From Aporrectodea caliginosa (taxonomy: Eukaryota; Annelida; Clitellata; Crassiclitellata; Lumbricidae): DNA of 64,000 nt. Shown here piece by piece: positions 46,825-58,393 of the stretch. Both the position numbers and the translations under genes were made by a program. The DNA lies in NCBI GenBank assembly GCA_020284085.1, contig JACEVL010000003.1, positions 1,058,692-1,122,691 on the forward strand, given 5' to 3'. A model generated the notes under the pieces. The model saw nothing but the letters and a program-made list of their open reading frames with translations. It was not told the DNA's origin and ran no database searches. Numbering within the stretch: position 1 is the first letter of the stretch; each line of letters opens with the position of its first letter.

Positions 46825-49554
46825 TTAGATTTTAACTGTGAAGTTGCAGACTAATCTATTTTCCGTGATTTGATGATTCATCTCAAATAGTTGAAGAAAT
46901 GTGTCTTTCTGCCGTGCATCACAGAAGTGTGCATTACAATGTTCCATAAACTGTTTTTCGGTGTCAAACAATTCATCACACGTTCCACAGCCATAAGGTC
47001 TCAAAACAAAGTGATTTATATCGGCACTAAGTCTGAAATGATCTCCAGCCAGTTGATTACAATTTGAAGTTGGGTTCTTTCTCTGCATGGATAGAACATT
47101 TTTTGCTGACAACTTTCTTCTAGATATATTGACTCTTTTATTTCCAATGTGGGTTTTTGCATGGTAATCAAGGTCATTCCTCTGTTCAAATACTTTCTGA
47201 CATATGTTACAGCTGTATGTTCTTTCTCCAGTGTGGATTCTTATGTGTGTTTCCAGACGATGCTTCCTTGAAAACGCTTTGCCACATATATTGCATATGT
47301 AAGATTTTTCTGCAGTGTGCTGCCTTCTTCTATGATTTTCAAGATATCGTCTCTGTGCAAATGCCTTATTACATGAAATGCAGATATATGGTTTTTCTCC
47401 AGTGTGTGTTGACCTGTGGTTGTTGAGAGCATGATGTTGTGTAAATGCTTTATGGCATACATTGCACTTGTATAGTTTTTCCCCAGTGTGGGTTCTTATA
47501 TGGCATTCCAGATTCTGCTTTCTTGCAAATGCTTTATGACATAAATTGCACTTGTGTGGCTTTTTTTCAGTATGTGTTCTTATGTGCGATATGAGCAATT
47601 CATTTCGTGAATATGATTTGCGACATAATTTGCATTTATAAGGGTTTTCTCCAGAGTGGGTTCTTGTATGGCGTTCCAGATAGGCCTTCCCTACAAATTC
47701 TCTTTGACATAAATTGCATTTATAAGGCTTTTCTCCAGTGTGGATTCTTGAATGCAATTCCAGATAAGCTTTCTGTGAAAAGGCTCTTTGACATAAATTG
47801 CATTTATACGGCTTTTCTCCAGTGTGTGTTCTCAAGTGATCTTTGAGACTTTTTTTGTTTGCAAATGCTCTGTGACACATATTGCACATGTATGGTTTTT
47901 CTCCAGTGTGCGTTTTCCTATGACATTCCAAATCCCATTTTTGTACAAATGCTTTTTCACATAAATCACAGTTGTATTGCTTTTCTCTATTGTGCATTCT
48001 CATGTGTCTGTTTAGAGACTGGCGATAATGAAATTCCTTGTGACATAAATTGCACTTGTGTACTTTTTCTCCAGTGTGGGTTGTCATATGGCAGTCTAGA
48101 TCACCCTTCCGTAGAAATGCGTTATCACATTTATTGCACTTATGTGGCTTTTCTCCAGTGTGGGTTATCTTATGGTATTTCAGATCAAACTTCCGTACAA
48201 ATGCTTTTTGGCACATGTTGCATTTGTATGGCTTCTCTCCAGTGTGGGTTCTTATATGATATGTCAGATCGCCCCTCCATGCAAATACCTTTTGACAGAA
48301 ATTGCACTTATATGGTTTTTCTCTAGTAGTATGCGTTCTCATGTGACATTTTAGAGCATTTTCCAGTGCAAATGCAAAATGACATAGACTGCACTTATGT
48401 GGCTTTTCGCCTGTGTGGTTTGCAATATGGATTACCAGATGTTGTTTTATTGCAAATGCTTTCTGACATAGACTGCATTTGAATGGCTTTTCTCCAGTGT
48501 GGGTTTTTCTATGGTATTCCAGAGATCCCTTGTATGGAAATGCTTTGTCACATAATTTGCACTTATATGGCTTTTCTCCAGTGTGTATTATTACATGGCT
48601 ATATAAACCACACTTCTGTGTAAAAGCTTTTGGACACAGATCACAGATGAATGGCTTTACTCCATTGTGCATTCTCATATGCCTTTTCAAATCATGATTG
48701 TATGCAAATGCTTTATGACATAAATTGCACTTGTAATGCCTTTCACCTGTGTGGCTTTTACTATGGGTTACAAGGTGTTGCTTTGATGGAAATGCTTTGT
48801 GACATAGACTGCACTTGTAAGTCTTTTCTCCTGTGTGGCTTTTACTATGGGTTACCAGGTGTTGCTTTGAAGCAAATGCTTTGTGACATAGACTGCACTT
48901 GTAAGGCTTTTCTCCTGAGTGGCTTTTACTATGGGTTACTAGGTGTTGCTTTGAAACAAATGCTTTGTGACACAGACTGCACTTGTAAGGCTTTTCTCCT
49001 GTGTGGCTTGCAATATGGGTTATCAAGTTTTGTTTTGCTGTATATGCTTTGTGACATAGACTGCACTTGTAAGGCTTTTCTCCTGTGTGGCTTGCAATAT
49101 GGGTTACCAAGTTTTGTTTTGTTGTATATGCTTTGTGACATAGACTGCACTTGAATGGCTTTTCTCCAGTGTGGGTTTTTCTATGGTAATCCAGAGCACT
49201 CTTTCTTGGAAATGCTTTATCACAAAAATTGCACTTGTATGGCTTTTCCCTAGTATGTGATATTGCGTGCAGTTTCAGACTACACTTCCCTGTAAATGCT
49301 TTTGAACACAGGTCACACTTGTATGGCTTTTCTCCACTGTGCGTCCTCATATGCATTTTATAAACGTCATTGTGTGCAAATGCCTTACTGCATAAATTGC
49401 ACTTGTATGGCTGTTCTCCACTGTGGGTTCTAAGATGGATATTTAGACTGTACGTCTTTGCAAACGTTTTCCCACAGTAGTCGCATTTGTATCGTGTTTC
49501 TTTTTCATGGATTCTTGCTTGCATTTTCAGATCTACAACAGTGAATAAAAGCAT
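46825..49554 (-). CDS. ZNF-1: C2H2 zinc-finger protein, 28 fingers plus one atypical
   Basis: A 909-residue open frame, nearly all of it C2H2 fingers of 28 residues (C-x2-C-x12-H-x3-H) joined by TGEKPYKC linkers. Fingers run from about residue 23 to 808, followed by a basic tail ([10 protein letters not shown]) and one atypical C-terminal finger (CGTCDELF ... HCNAH, about 858-880). Such proteins bind DNA in the nucleus; target and partners are unknown, and no KRAB, BTB or SCAN domain is in this exon. Fingers 7-9 are almost identical ([11 protein letters not shown]), a sign of recent 84-bp duplication. The first ten codons end at a splice-acceptor-like TTCACTGTTGTAG on the minus strand, so the exon probably starts at 49,532 and translation at ATG 49,522-49,524 or in an upstream exon. 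A paralogue lies at 60.6-62.6 kb. Confidence 0.9.
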   Translation of the reverse strand: MLLFTVVDLKMQARIHEKETRYKCDYCGKTFAKTYSLNIHLRTHSGEQPYKCNLCSKAFAHNDVYKMHMRTHSGEKPYKCDLCSKAFTGKCSLKLHAISHTREKPYKCNFCDKAFPRKSALDYHRKTHTGEKPFKCSLCHKAYTTKQNLVTHIASHTGEKPYKCSLCHKAYTAKQNLITHIASHTGEKPYKCSLCHKAFVSKQHLVTHSKSHSGEKPYKCSLCHKAFASKQHLVTHSKSHTGEKTYKCSLCHKAFPSKQHLVTHSKSHTGERHYKCNLCHKAFAYNHDLKRHMRMHNGVKPFICDLCPKAFTQKCGLYSHVIIHTGEKPYKCKLCDKAFPYKGSLEYHRKTHTGEKPFKCSLCQKAFAIKQHLVIHIANHTGEKPHKCSLCHFAFALENALKCHMRTHTTREKPYKCNFCQKVFAWRGDLTYHIRTHTGEKPYKCNMCQKAFVRKFDLKYHKITHTGEKPHKCNKCDNAFLRKGDLDCHMTTHTGEKVHKCNLCHKEFHYRQSLNRHMRMHNREKQYNCDLCEKAFVQKWDLECHRKTHTGEKPYMCNMCHRAFANKKSLKDHLRTHTGEKPYKCNLCQRAFSQKAYLELHSRIHTGEKPYKCNLCQREFVGKAYLERHTRTHSGENPYKCKLCRKSYSRNELLISHIRTHTEKKPHKCNLCHKAFARKQNLECHIRTHTGEKLYKCNVCHKAFTQHHALNNHRSTHTGEKPYICISCNKAFAQRRYLENHRRRQHTAEKSYICNICGKAFSRKHRLETHIRIHTGERTYSCNICQKVFEQRNDLDYHAKTHIGNKRVNISRRKLSAKNVLSMQRKNPTSNCNQLAGDHFRLSADINHFVLRPYGCGTCDELFDTEKQFMEHCNAHFCDARQKDTFLQLFEMNHQITENRLVCNFTVKI

Positions 49555-50014
49555 TTACAGGGTGTATTTCTGCTCGAAGTGGATTTAGAGGATGCAAAGC
49601 TGTGTATAGTCCACACGAATTGAGTTCATATGCCCACACCACTTAGTTTTCGAAATCCACCAGAGACAGAAAACGTTGCCTCTAGAGCTGTTCGATTTTA
49701 AGACGACCGTTGTATACAGTTTAAGTGAAAGCAATGGGACAGAAAGTGATAAAGTGATGGCAATGAAGAATAAGAATTCAGCAAAATGGAGCAAGAATAA
49801 GGAAAACATTATCACATATATTAATTTAAAGTGTCCATTAGGGTGGAGCTTATTTTGGAACTTTTGAAATTTGATGTTCTTACCCTCTCAGTTTGTTCCT
49901 ATATATGAAATAAAAAATCAGGCAAAATATGAGCACGATTGAACAATATTTAGGGGTAGCTCAATAACAGTAAAGTTTCCCATACTCCAAAGCTGCGGCT
50001 GCCCTTCTATTGAC

Positions 50015-50231
50015 GGGAACAGGTCGATAGTCCGAAGGTTCGATAGTCCGAAGGTTCGATAGTCCGAAGGTTCGATAATCCGAAGGTTCGATAGTCCGAA
50101 GATTGCATGGTAAAACATATAGCCTATGTAGAAATATATATTTATGGGTAATCCCGTATTTTACGTTGATAAATTCCTTGTCCGAAGGTTCGATAGTCCG
50201 AAGGTTCGATAGTCCGAAAGTGTCATGGTAA

Positions 50232-50294
<63 letters not shown>

Positions 50295-51301
50295 TATATG
50301 TATATATAAGCATGTGCGTATACATATGTATTTATATCTATATACATGTACAATTGTACATATGTCATATATATGGATATAAGTATATATATATATATAT
50401 GATATATATAATTGTGCAATGTGTATATATATATTTATATGTATGTATGTACATATATGTATGTATATATATATGTATATATGTATGTGTATACTATACA
50501 TGTATATAGATGTATGTGTATGTATGTATTTACGTATATATGTACTTATGTATATATATGTACATATATGTATATGTATATGTGTATATGTATGTATAGG
50601 TATGTGCAAGTATATATATATGTATATATTTATGTATGCATATATGCATAAATACATAAATGCATGTATATATACATGAATACATATATCTATACATATA
50701 TATACATATATATTATATATACACACAAACGTATATATGTATATATACATATATAGATACATAAACATACCTATACATACATATACACATATACATATAT
50801 ATATATGTACTTATATATATATATATACACACACATATTTACATGAGTACATATATACGTAAATACATATATATACATATGCATGTACATTGTACATATA
50901 CATATACATCTATATACATGTATAGTATTTACATACATATATATATTCATATAGAATCATAGATACATATATATATATAATATATACATATATATATATG
51001 TATATATACATATGCACACATATAATTATATATATACTTATATCCATATATATAGGCTAACATATGTACATGTATATATAAATACATATATATAAACATA
51101 TACGTATACATGCATATATATACATATAGGCTAATGTACATATACAGAAATATGTACATATAAATATGTTTTCCCATGAAACTTTCGGACTATCGAACCT
51201 TCGGATTATCGAACCTTCGGATTATCGAACCTTCGGACTATCGAACCTTCGGACTATCGAACCTTCGGACTATCGAACCTTCGGACTATCGATACGTAAC
51301 C
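50015..51301. mobile_element. Foldback element FB-b with 16-bp tandem-repeat ends
   Basis: Left end: 16-bp direct repeats of GGTTCGATAGTCCGAA (50,023-50,104 and again 50,178-50,218). Right end: the same repeats inverted, TTCGGACTATCGAACC (51,182-51,293). The outermost bases are GGGAAC and GTAACC, flanked by the 8-bp duplication CTATTGAC (50,007-50,014; 51,302-51,309). The ~0.95-kb interior is a (TA)n and ATATGTATATAC low-complexity block. It has no coding capacity and is nested in the hAT-like element. Confidence 0.85.
50235..51175. repeat. TA-rich low-complexity block inside FB-b
   Basis: A pure (TA)n run (50,235-50,290) followed by ~880 bp made almost only of TATA, TACATA, TATGTA words. 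The 181-residue Tyr/Ile-rich frame across it is an artefact. Confidence 0.95.
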
Positions 51302-51603
51302 CTATTGACTGATGCCATAGCTTAATTATCATGATAAATTAGGAACGTAGTTTTATCTACTAGTAGTCTAGTAAATTTACACTTTCTCTAATAATTATAT
51401 TCACAATTTCACAGCATACAATCATCCATTCACTCAGAATTTCAGATTCCATTATTTAGCTGGCAATGCAAAATTTCAATGAATTCATAATCCAGACATG
51501 TTCAGACTTGCCCAATGCCTACTGTTTGGACTGACTCTGCTTACTAAGCAACACTGTTGCAGCAGTATATATATGACTGTATGTTTAATAGCTTGACTCT
51601 TGA

Positions 51604-52840
51604 GGCATTGTTCTCAGTCATCTTGAACTCAAGGAGACCATAAGACAATCGTCTGCTGTTACCATAACCGAAATTGGAAAATTTTGGCAGAAAGCTAGAA
51701 TCCCGATGAGAGATCATCAAAACTGCCAAGCCAAGCTTGAGCAGGCATTTGAAGAATGGCATCTTCTGAAGAAGAACAAAGCGCGAAAGTCACCAACTCA
51801 ACTAGCCAGAGAGTCGACTTTTGTTTCCAGGCTCGAAGATCTTTTTGATGTCGCTCACGCTGATGCTCTGACCAAGATGTCAGTATTACAAGAAGACAAG
51901 GATTTCTTGTTAGCCCAGCGAGAAAAAGGAAGAAGGGGGTCAATGGCTGGAGTAGATGAAACGCTTGCTGCTAAAGAGAAACGGGCGTTCGTAAGAGAGG
52001 AGCAAATGCTTGCCAGGCGACAGCAAATGGAGCTAATGAAACAGTTAGCAGCTTCCACAGCTGAACTGATCTCATCGGGTTCTGATAACAGCTCAGCAGA
52101 AGATGGTGAAAATATGGAAATTGGGGACAAGGCAAGTGATGGGGCTGCTGGAAGCATGACATTTCAGACATCAAAAAGAAAGAGGGAGGAACAACTGTCA
52201 TTACTCCAGAGCTCGCAGCATCTCTAGATCGAACAAAAGTGTCAGACCGCAAGGTGCGCCGTACAGTGACCTGCTACTGCTGAAGACACTAATTGATTAC
52301 TCATCGATCCATTCAGACATATCAAAGTCCACATCAGTCAAGTTTTCCAATCACTTGTGGTACTTGTCACAAGAACTGGTTAGTTTAGCTTTTTTCGACC
52401 GTCGGGTCAGTTCGTCAACCAAGAGACTGATGGTGAGTGCCATGCAGAGCGAAGAAAACCAAGATCAGGATCATTCCAAGGAATCCAAGCGATTTAATGT
52501 TGATCTTTATTCATTAAAGGACAAGAACTTAGAAGATTTCGTCACAGCAAAGTCAATGACACTGATCCAAATGATGGAACTTCCAAATGGATTTCTCGCG
52601 GTTGATCCGGACTTGTGGGAGGACAGAGACGACTACAAGCAAGCTGCAGAAACAGTCGAGTCTCTTAAAGTTGTCAACGACCACGCTGAACGTGGAGTGG
52701 CACTCATTCAGGAGTACAGTGGATTAATAACCCTTGATGAAACGCAGCTTCAATTCCTACTGCAAGTTGTCGAGGACCATCGCAGAATGTTCCCTGATAG
52801 CAGGAAACAGACTCTGTCCGGTCTGCCATTAACACAATAA
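51604..52840 (+). pseudogene. Degraded transposase-like gene of the hAT-like element
   Basis: Two parts of one uncharacterised protein family common in invertebrate genomes, as far as I recall. The N-terminal part, in frame from 51,604: FWQKARIP, WHLLKKNKARKS, LEDLFDVAHADAL, DKDFLLAQREKGRRG. A frameshift follows near 52,150-52,190 (the other frame continues VITPELAASLDRTKVSDRK). The C-terminal part: NHLWYLSQELVSLAFFDRR, LEDFVTAKS, LKVVNDHAERGVALIQEYSG, LLQVVEDHRRMFPDSRK, then stop at 52,840. Several hundred residues expected between these parts, including any catalytic core, are missing, joined near 52,255. The ATAAAG/AATAAA-like sequence near 52,900 may be the polyadenylation signal. Non-functional. 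Confidence 0.65.
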
Positions 52841-53188
52841 ATTCAGATTTTTGATGAACATTGTAAGACTGATTGTAAGACTGATTCTGTCAGAAAATGA
52901 ATAAAGAATTCACTAGTAGGCCCTATTAACTATTAAATGTGTTTAGTGATCACTGATCACTGATAAAAAATAAATACTGTGTTGTTTAAAATAAATTCAG
53001 ATATATTCGCAATTCATTGAGTTTTCGTAATTTCCATAATCTTTGAGGCACTTGAGCTACCCCTAAACATAAACATTTATTGCTCAAAATTTTTATACAG
53101 TGCTTCTATATTATAAGGAACAGATTTGGGAGGTAAGACTTTCAAAAATGAAATTTTTAATTTTTTCTATTTATTAAGCTCCACCCTA

Positions 53189-53795
53189 GTGTCCATGGAC
53201 ATTTCTTGATTGACAAGTAAACATGAAATCTTTGTATCCAAAGCTGGTCAGTCTTAGAAAGGCATAAAGATTGTTTCTATCAAAATACAGTTCTATTGTA
53301 ATCATAATCGTAATCGCAAAATTTCTACAGCACCCAAAATGCAAAGTCACGGGAACCAAGTTATTCCAATAGGATAAAGGAAAGCATTCTGTTAAAGCAA
53401 AATTAATAGAAAAGTATACGTTATAACTTCTCGCAGTTATCAGTCCTTTAACTGGTTCTCCGTTTTTATTAATTATGGCGTCCCTTGTTGCTAAATTTTC
53501 ATTTCGTGTGACTAACTTAATAAAACTATAACATACAATAATATAACAAGGATTCAAAGTAGTTCAGATGGGGTCTGTTTTAGAACCTATGTGAGTCAAC
53601 CTGGAATTCCTATAATAGTCCATCCCTACTAAGTTCGTCTTTTAAAAAATGTCCCAATTGTCCCTAGAGCAAAACCTTGAACCTTTAAAGTTCTACCTGT
53701 TCCATCCAGTTGAAAACGTGGCTAAGACTAATAAAAATTCCCCTGCACGACTTCAACCATAAAGCTTAGAATTGGTACCTAGGCTATATTTAAGA
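53189..53795. other. ZNF-1 5' flank beyond the hAT-like insertion
   Basis: Continues homology to the ZNF-2 flank (AAAGCTGGTCAGTCTTAGAA here, AAAGCTGGTGAGTGTTAGAC at 62,936). No gene is seen; the 123-codon minus-strand frame (53,186-53,557) has no recognisable domain. Confidence 0.5.
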
Positions 53796-54240
53796 GTATT
53801 TTATGCTTGCTTCTTCCAGTGAAAGTAATAGGGTATTTAATTATTTAAATGATTTTAATGGTAAATGTAATCAATCCAACTTCTATTTATGCAAGTATTA
53901 TTTTCATCAATCCGACTTCTAGTTTAAGGGGAAACTGTATTCATGAATCCAACTTCCATATCATTGCAAAAATTCTTTTCATCAATCCAACTTCTATATA
54001 CACCAAGAATTCTTTTCATCAATCAAAATACCATTTTGACGCAAACAATTATTTTCATAAATCCAGTTTATAATTTTTTCCATCAGTCCACTTTAATTGA
54101 AGGAATTCTTTTCGTCATTGTAACTTCTATTTACGCACAGAATTATTTTCATCAATGCAAATTCCTTTTACGCAGCCAGATAATAAAAATAAAAAATATG
54201 CTAAAATACAAGATACGTTCAATGCAATAATAAAATAATT
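53796..54240 (+). repeat. Dispersed composite repeat CR-2
   Basis: GTAATCAATCCAACTTCTAT followed by eight or so ~40-44-bp units (AATTATTTTCATCAATCC, TTCTTTTCATCAATCCAA) to about 54,170. It is colinear at its start with CR-1. Confidence 0.8.
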
Positions 54241-54589
54241 ATGCTAAAATGCAGCTTTACCAGATCCTGACCCAATGCTCGGAATGCATGGAGAAGGCTG
54301 ACTATGGCGGTCGCTAGGATTCAGCGAATCGACGGCACAAGGTGACAAGGTGACCCAATGCAGATTTTTACCCTTCGCGTCTATCGACTTTGCATTAAAT
54401 AAGCGCCTCTGAATAAGCTTCTTACTGCAACTTAGTTTTTATGGGGATGTAGTAGGCTAATCTCAAGATTATGATTATCATTACGATTGAGTAGGTATCG
54501 AATAATTATGCAATTATCCCTGAAACACGAATGATCCAAGGGAAATCGTGATACTGGAACGAGATTTTCAAGTTGTAACTGTAGTCCCT
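54241..54589. other. No gene seen
   Basis: Unremarkable sequence between two copies of the composite repeat. AGGGAAATCGTGATACTGG (54,540) recurs near 63,425. Confidence 0.4.
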
Positions 54590-55036
54590 AAATCCAGTTA
54601 AATTGTATTTTACGTTGCAAAATAATTCTAATGTCTTCAATGCCGTACTTGACGTTAATAAGTAAGCAGTATACCTATGTGCATGATAATTATCATCAAT
54701 CCAGCATCCATTTTATGAAGATATAACTATCATAAATGGAAATTCTATTTAATGAAAGAAATATTTTTCATCAATGGAACTTTTACTTAAGCAAAGAAAT
54801 ATTCCCATGGATCCAGCTTCCAATTACGGAAACAATTATTTTCATTAATCCAGCTTCTATTGAAGCAAAAACTTAGTTTCATCCATCCAGCTTCTATATA
54901 CCGGAAAAATTATTTAGATGAATCCAGCTTCGGTAAAAGTGCATTTTAGCGTATTTTATTGTTAGTCGAAGTAGGCTTGTATGTTAGCGTATTTTATTAT
55001 TTAAATGACTTTCTTGATAACTGTAATGAATACAGC

Positions 55037-55419
55037 GGTACTTGTCTGTTTTACGACCACCAAAATTATTCATATCGTCACTTTAAAATGGAAGCTGGAT
55101 TTATGAAAAAAATTGTTTCCCGATATGAAAGTGGGATTGATGAAAACATTCCTGTGTTTAAACAGAAGCTGGATTTATATAAATAATTTTCCCGTAAATA
55201 GAAGCTGGATGGATGAAACTAAGTTTTCGATCGAATATATCCTGTATTTTAGCGTATTTTATTATTTATCTTGTCTGCCTGCGTAAATGGAAGTTGGATT
55301 GATGAAAATAATTCTTTGCGTAGGCTAAATAGTAGTTGGATTGATGGATATGAGGAATTTTAAATCACGTAATAGGCCTATATGAAGAATTTTTGGTGGT
55401 CGTAAAACAGACAAGTACC
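55037..55419. mobile_element. MITE with GGTACTTGTCTGTTTTACGA ends (383 bp)
   Basis: Inverted ends of ~35 bp starting GGTACTTGTCTGTTTTACGA and ending with the complement (CGTAAAACAGACAAGTACC), flanked by AATACAGC / AATCCAGC, an 8-bp duplication with one change. The GGTAC start and 8-bp duplication match the Merlin element 165 bp away. The interior is ~44-bp minisatellite in inverted orientation (AAGCTGGATTTATG and so on). Non-autonomous. Confidence 0.78.
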
Positions 55420-55583
55420 AATCCAGCTTTTATTTCAGCAAGATTCTTTCCATCAATCCGACTTCTATTTAGTGAAAATTCTTTTCATCAATCCAACTTG
55501 TATTCGACCAACGCTGACTCGCCATGCATAGGCGCGTCATTTACGACGCTAAACTACACGCTTTTTCATCAATCCAGCTTCTA

Positions 55584-56560
55584 GGTACTTATGGGTTAAT
55601 TCACCTGAATAAATTTCGTATTTATTTCGCTATTTATTTCTCTTTAGTACCTTCAAAGACAAATCTAATAACGTAGGCCTGTGCTATATAGCACTTCGAA
55701 TGTTCTATATCGCACTTCGAATGTTCTTAAGGCAATGTACGTACCGCCACTATTGTTATTTGTTTGTATAAAGGAACACGTAGCGTCTGAAAGGTTAGTA
55801 CATAAATGAACTCACTACTTCTAGGCTACCTGGCATTCTATAATTTATGGTCGACGAGTAGACATGAATTTCTTAACACTATCGGCGTTAGTACACGACA
55901 AGGAAAGTTCTTTTCGATATCTTCAGGAACATGGGATCGTTCACAGAGAGAGACGCTGTGCCAAAAACCACATTATGACCCTTTCTTTAACTCAAAGACA
56001 GGATAGATGGCGATGCCAACAGGGCCAGTGCAAGCAGGATATTCCTGTTCGTCGTGGTAACTGGTTGGAAGGATCGCGACTCACATACAGGCAAATCATA
56101 CTCTTCATATATTGTTGGTCTAAAGAAATGACTAGCCTGTCGTTCTGCAACTTCGAACTGGAAATGAACGAGTCAACGACCATCGACTGGAATAACTATC
56201 TTCGCGAGGTTTGTGCCAACACTCTGATTTTGAACCCGGTTGTGATAGGCGGAAAACAGCAAAGGAGAGAAATAAGAGACATTAATGGCACACACCGTTC
56301 AATGCTTGACTCATACATGTGCGAATACATGTGGAGGAACAGGACGAAAGTCCTGTTGCAGAACGCCTTTGAGACCATCTTGCAGGACATTGCAGTTTTC
56401 TGGCCACCTGCTAATTAACATTCGAACATTCGAACATTGCAATTGCCAATGGCGATATAGAACACTAGAAGTGCTATTATTATAATAAACACAGAAATAA
56501 ATACGAAATAAATGCGAAATAAATACGAAATTAATTCAGGTGAATTAACCCATAAGTACC
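55584..56560 (+). mobile_element. Merlin-type transposon, defective (977 bp)
   Basis: Terminal inverted repeats of at least 44 bp with one mismatch, beginning GGTACTTATGGGTTAATTCA, flanked by the perfect 8-bp duplication AGCTTCTA (55,576-55,583; 56,561-56,568). The duplication length and the enclosed IS1595/ISXO2-like ORF place it in Merlin. The uninterrupted site is visible in CR-1 at about 43,530 (GGCTTCTATTTATCAAATAA). Confidence 0.9.
55864..56418 (+). pseudogene. Merlin/ISXO2-like transposase lacking its catalytic core
   Basis: A 184-residue frame. Residues about 45-75 hold a zinc-ribbon remnant (cysteines around RRCAKNH and RWRCQQGQCKQ), and about 85-130 the helical segment LTYRQIILFIYCWSKEM ... 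TTIDWNNYLREVC, aligning with LPTKQIMQLVYSWSRDW ... VIDWFNFCREEC of the intact protein at 39.7 kb. After NPVVIGG the DDE core is absent and the frame jumps to a C-terminal piece (SYMCEYMWRNR ... FWPPAN). The open frame with a missing core indicates an internal in-frame deletion. The remaining protein could still bind the element's ends but not cut. Confidence 0.8.
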
Positions 56561-56640
56561 AGCTTCTATTTTATCTAATAACTAGTTTCATCAATCCAAC
56601 TTCCATTTCGACAAAGAATCATTTTATCACTCTAGGTAAT

Positions 56641-57149
56641 GTAAGAAAATGTGCTAGGTGTGTGAAGCGCTAAGACCTAGACCCAAGTATCGTTTCCAAC
56701 TATCGCCAACATTATTTTTTTTCATCAGATAAACTCTTAGAAAGATGCACAATAATTTATGCCAATATTCACGAGCACTGCTACATATAATAGCTCAAGT
56801 GGGATGTCAAAATCCTGCGAATGAACTCAGAAAAATGATCAAATTAGGCTAAATGTAGGTTTAATAAGAATTACTTTGTTATGTTTCATTTATGGCGTAT
56901 ATAAAAAAGTGATCAAAGGAGGTTTACAGTATTTGATATTGATAAGCCTATATTAGGTTAACGAGTCTGTCTAATAGGCCTACGACCTATGATTGCTACT
57001 CGCAATACTAACTAACGATCAATTTTTACGCGCGGCAAACTCCTTAACCTTCGCAGGACGGACCATTTTACGATATGGTAGTGGTATCCGGTTTATCGCT
57101 AAAGACATTTCCCCCCGAACAGTAAGTAGGTAACTCACCATTGACAATG
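56641..57149. other. No gene seen
   Basis: AT-rich sequence between composite repeats with no recognisable feature. Confidence 0.4.
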
Positions 57150-57430
57150 ATAACTGTTATTAATCCAACTCCTGTTGAAGCAAAGACCTTTTTTCATCAA
57201 TCCAACTTCCATTTAAGCAGAAAAAATTCTTTCATCAATCCAATTTCTATTTAAACACAGAATTTTCTTCATAAATCCAGCTTCTATTTAAGAATTTAAT
57301 TTTTTTCGTCAATCCAACTTCTTTTTAGGCCATAGAATTATTTTCATCAATCCAGCTTCTATTTAAGAAAAATGATTTCTTTCTCGCGACTTCTACTGAA
57401 GTAAGAGAATTATTCACGCATCAGTCAAAA
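57150..57430 (+). repeat. Dispersed composite repeat CR-4
   Basis: Six or so ~40-44-bp units: TTTTTTCATCAATCCAACTT, AATTTTCTTCATAAATCC, AATTATTTTCATCAATCCAG, ending at TTCTACTGAAGTAAGAG. Confidence 0.8.
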
Positions 57431-58052
57431 TCCTTAACCTTCGCAGGAAATGTCCGGGGAAATGTCCTAGATACACGGAGGAAGGAGAGGGGTAATTTTT
57501 TACCCAAAGATATTTTTAATATCTCAGCCCATAGGTAAGGTACAATAAAAAGTGAAGTATCGACTTTAATAGTTCCAAGGTCAAGAAATTGATTTATCGT
57601 AGTAGCAATAGCGTGGAATACCAATATCCAAGATGGCGGCCAATATGGCCGCCAAAACAAAAAAATATATTTGTCAGCTCATAGGTAAGATACAGTAACA
57701 AATTACCGTACTATGTGTCGAATGTAATATTTTCAAGGTCAAAGAATCGATTTATCGTAGAAGCAGTAGTGTGGGAATACTAGTATCCAAGATGGCCGTC
57801 AAAACACAAGAATATGTATAATATATTATTTCAGCTCGGCGGTAAGATGCAATAACAAATTATGTGTCGAATGTAATATTTTCAAGCTCAAGTAATCTTC
57901 TAGTGTCAATAGTGTGGAAATACTGCTCTCCAAGATGGCCGCCAAAACACAAAAATAAGTATATCTCAGCTCATAGGTAAGCAAGAATAACAATTGAAGA
58001 CTCGACTTTAATATTTTCGATGTCAATGAAGTCGATCTCTCGTAGTGGCAAT

Positions 58053-58347
58053 GGGGAACGGACATTGTCCCACCTGGACATTGTCCCCCGGACATTCAAT
58101 TGTCCCCCCCCGATTTTGCGTAGGACATTACCCTCCCGGACATTGTCCATTGCCCCCCCCTCTGTGTATATAGCCTATAGTCTGCATGTCATTGATAAAC
58201 CTTAGTTGCCGTTTTTGTTGGCTATTTCATTCAGGTGTAGGCCTAAACTTAACCCTTAAACCGCCGCATACTATGTGGGGTTCATGCACCCGGACGCCAA
58301 ATACTTTTTGTTGCAATATACTTCGAAACGTCACAACACACTGAGAA

Positions 58348-58393
<46 letters not shown>

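Larger units (their letters stand above)
49839..53188 (+). mobile_element. hAT-like DNA transposon (3,350 bp), internally deleted
   Basis: Perfect 14-bp terminal inverted repeats TAGGGTGGAGCTTA / TAAGCTCCACCCTA, flanked by a perfect 8-bp duplication GTGTCCAT (49,831-49,838 and 53,189-53,196). An 8-bp duplication and TAGGG ends are the hAT pattern. The uninterrupted counterpart is the ZNF-2 flank near 62,890-62,920 (TTAAAGTGGCCCTCGGCATT), which confirms the insertion. It contains a degraded transposase-like gene and a younger foldback element (50,015-51,301), so the element itself is ~2.05 kb without that insert. Confidence 0.85.
54590..56640 (+). repeat. Dispersed composite repeat CR-3, interrupted twice
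   Basis: Colinear with CR-1 and CR-5: TGTCTTCAATGCCGTACTTG (54,632), minisatellite units (54,690-54,930), GATAACTGTAATGAATACAGC (55,016), then TCAATCCAACTTGTATTCGA and ACTGACTCGCCATGCA-like phrase (55,490-55,535), and CTAATAACTAGTTTCAT (56,572). It is broken by the MITE at 55,037-55,419 and the Merlin element at 55,584-56,560. Confidence 0.8.

Noticed and set aside
47157..49154. Several plus-strand frames of 70-167 codons opposite ZNF-1, and similar ones opposite ZNF-2
   Set aside because: Antisense shadows of the repetitive finger coding sequence: regular [21 protein letters not shown] repeats mirror the 84-bp finger period.
50223..50768. 181-residue Tyr/Ile-rich frame
   Set aside because: Translation of a TA/TACATA low-complexity block.
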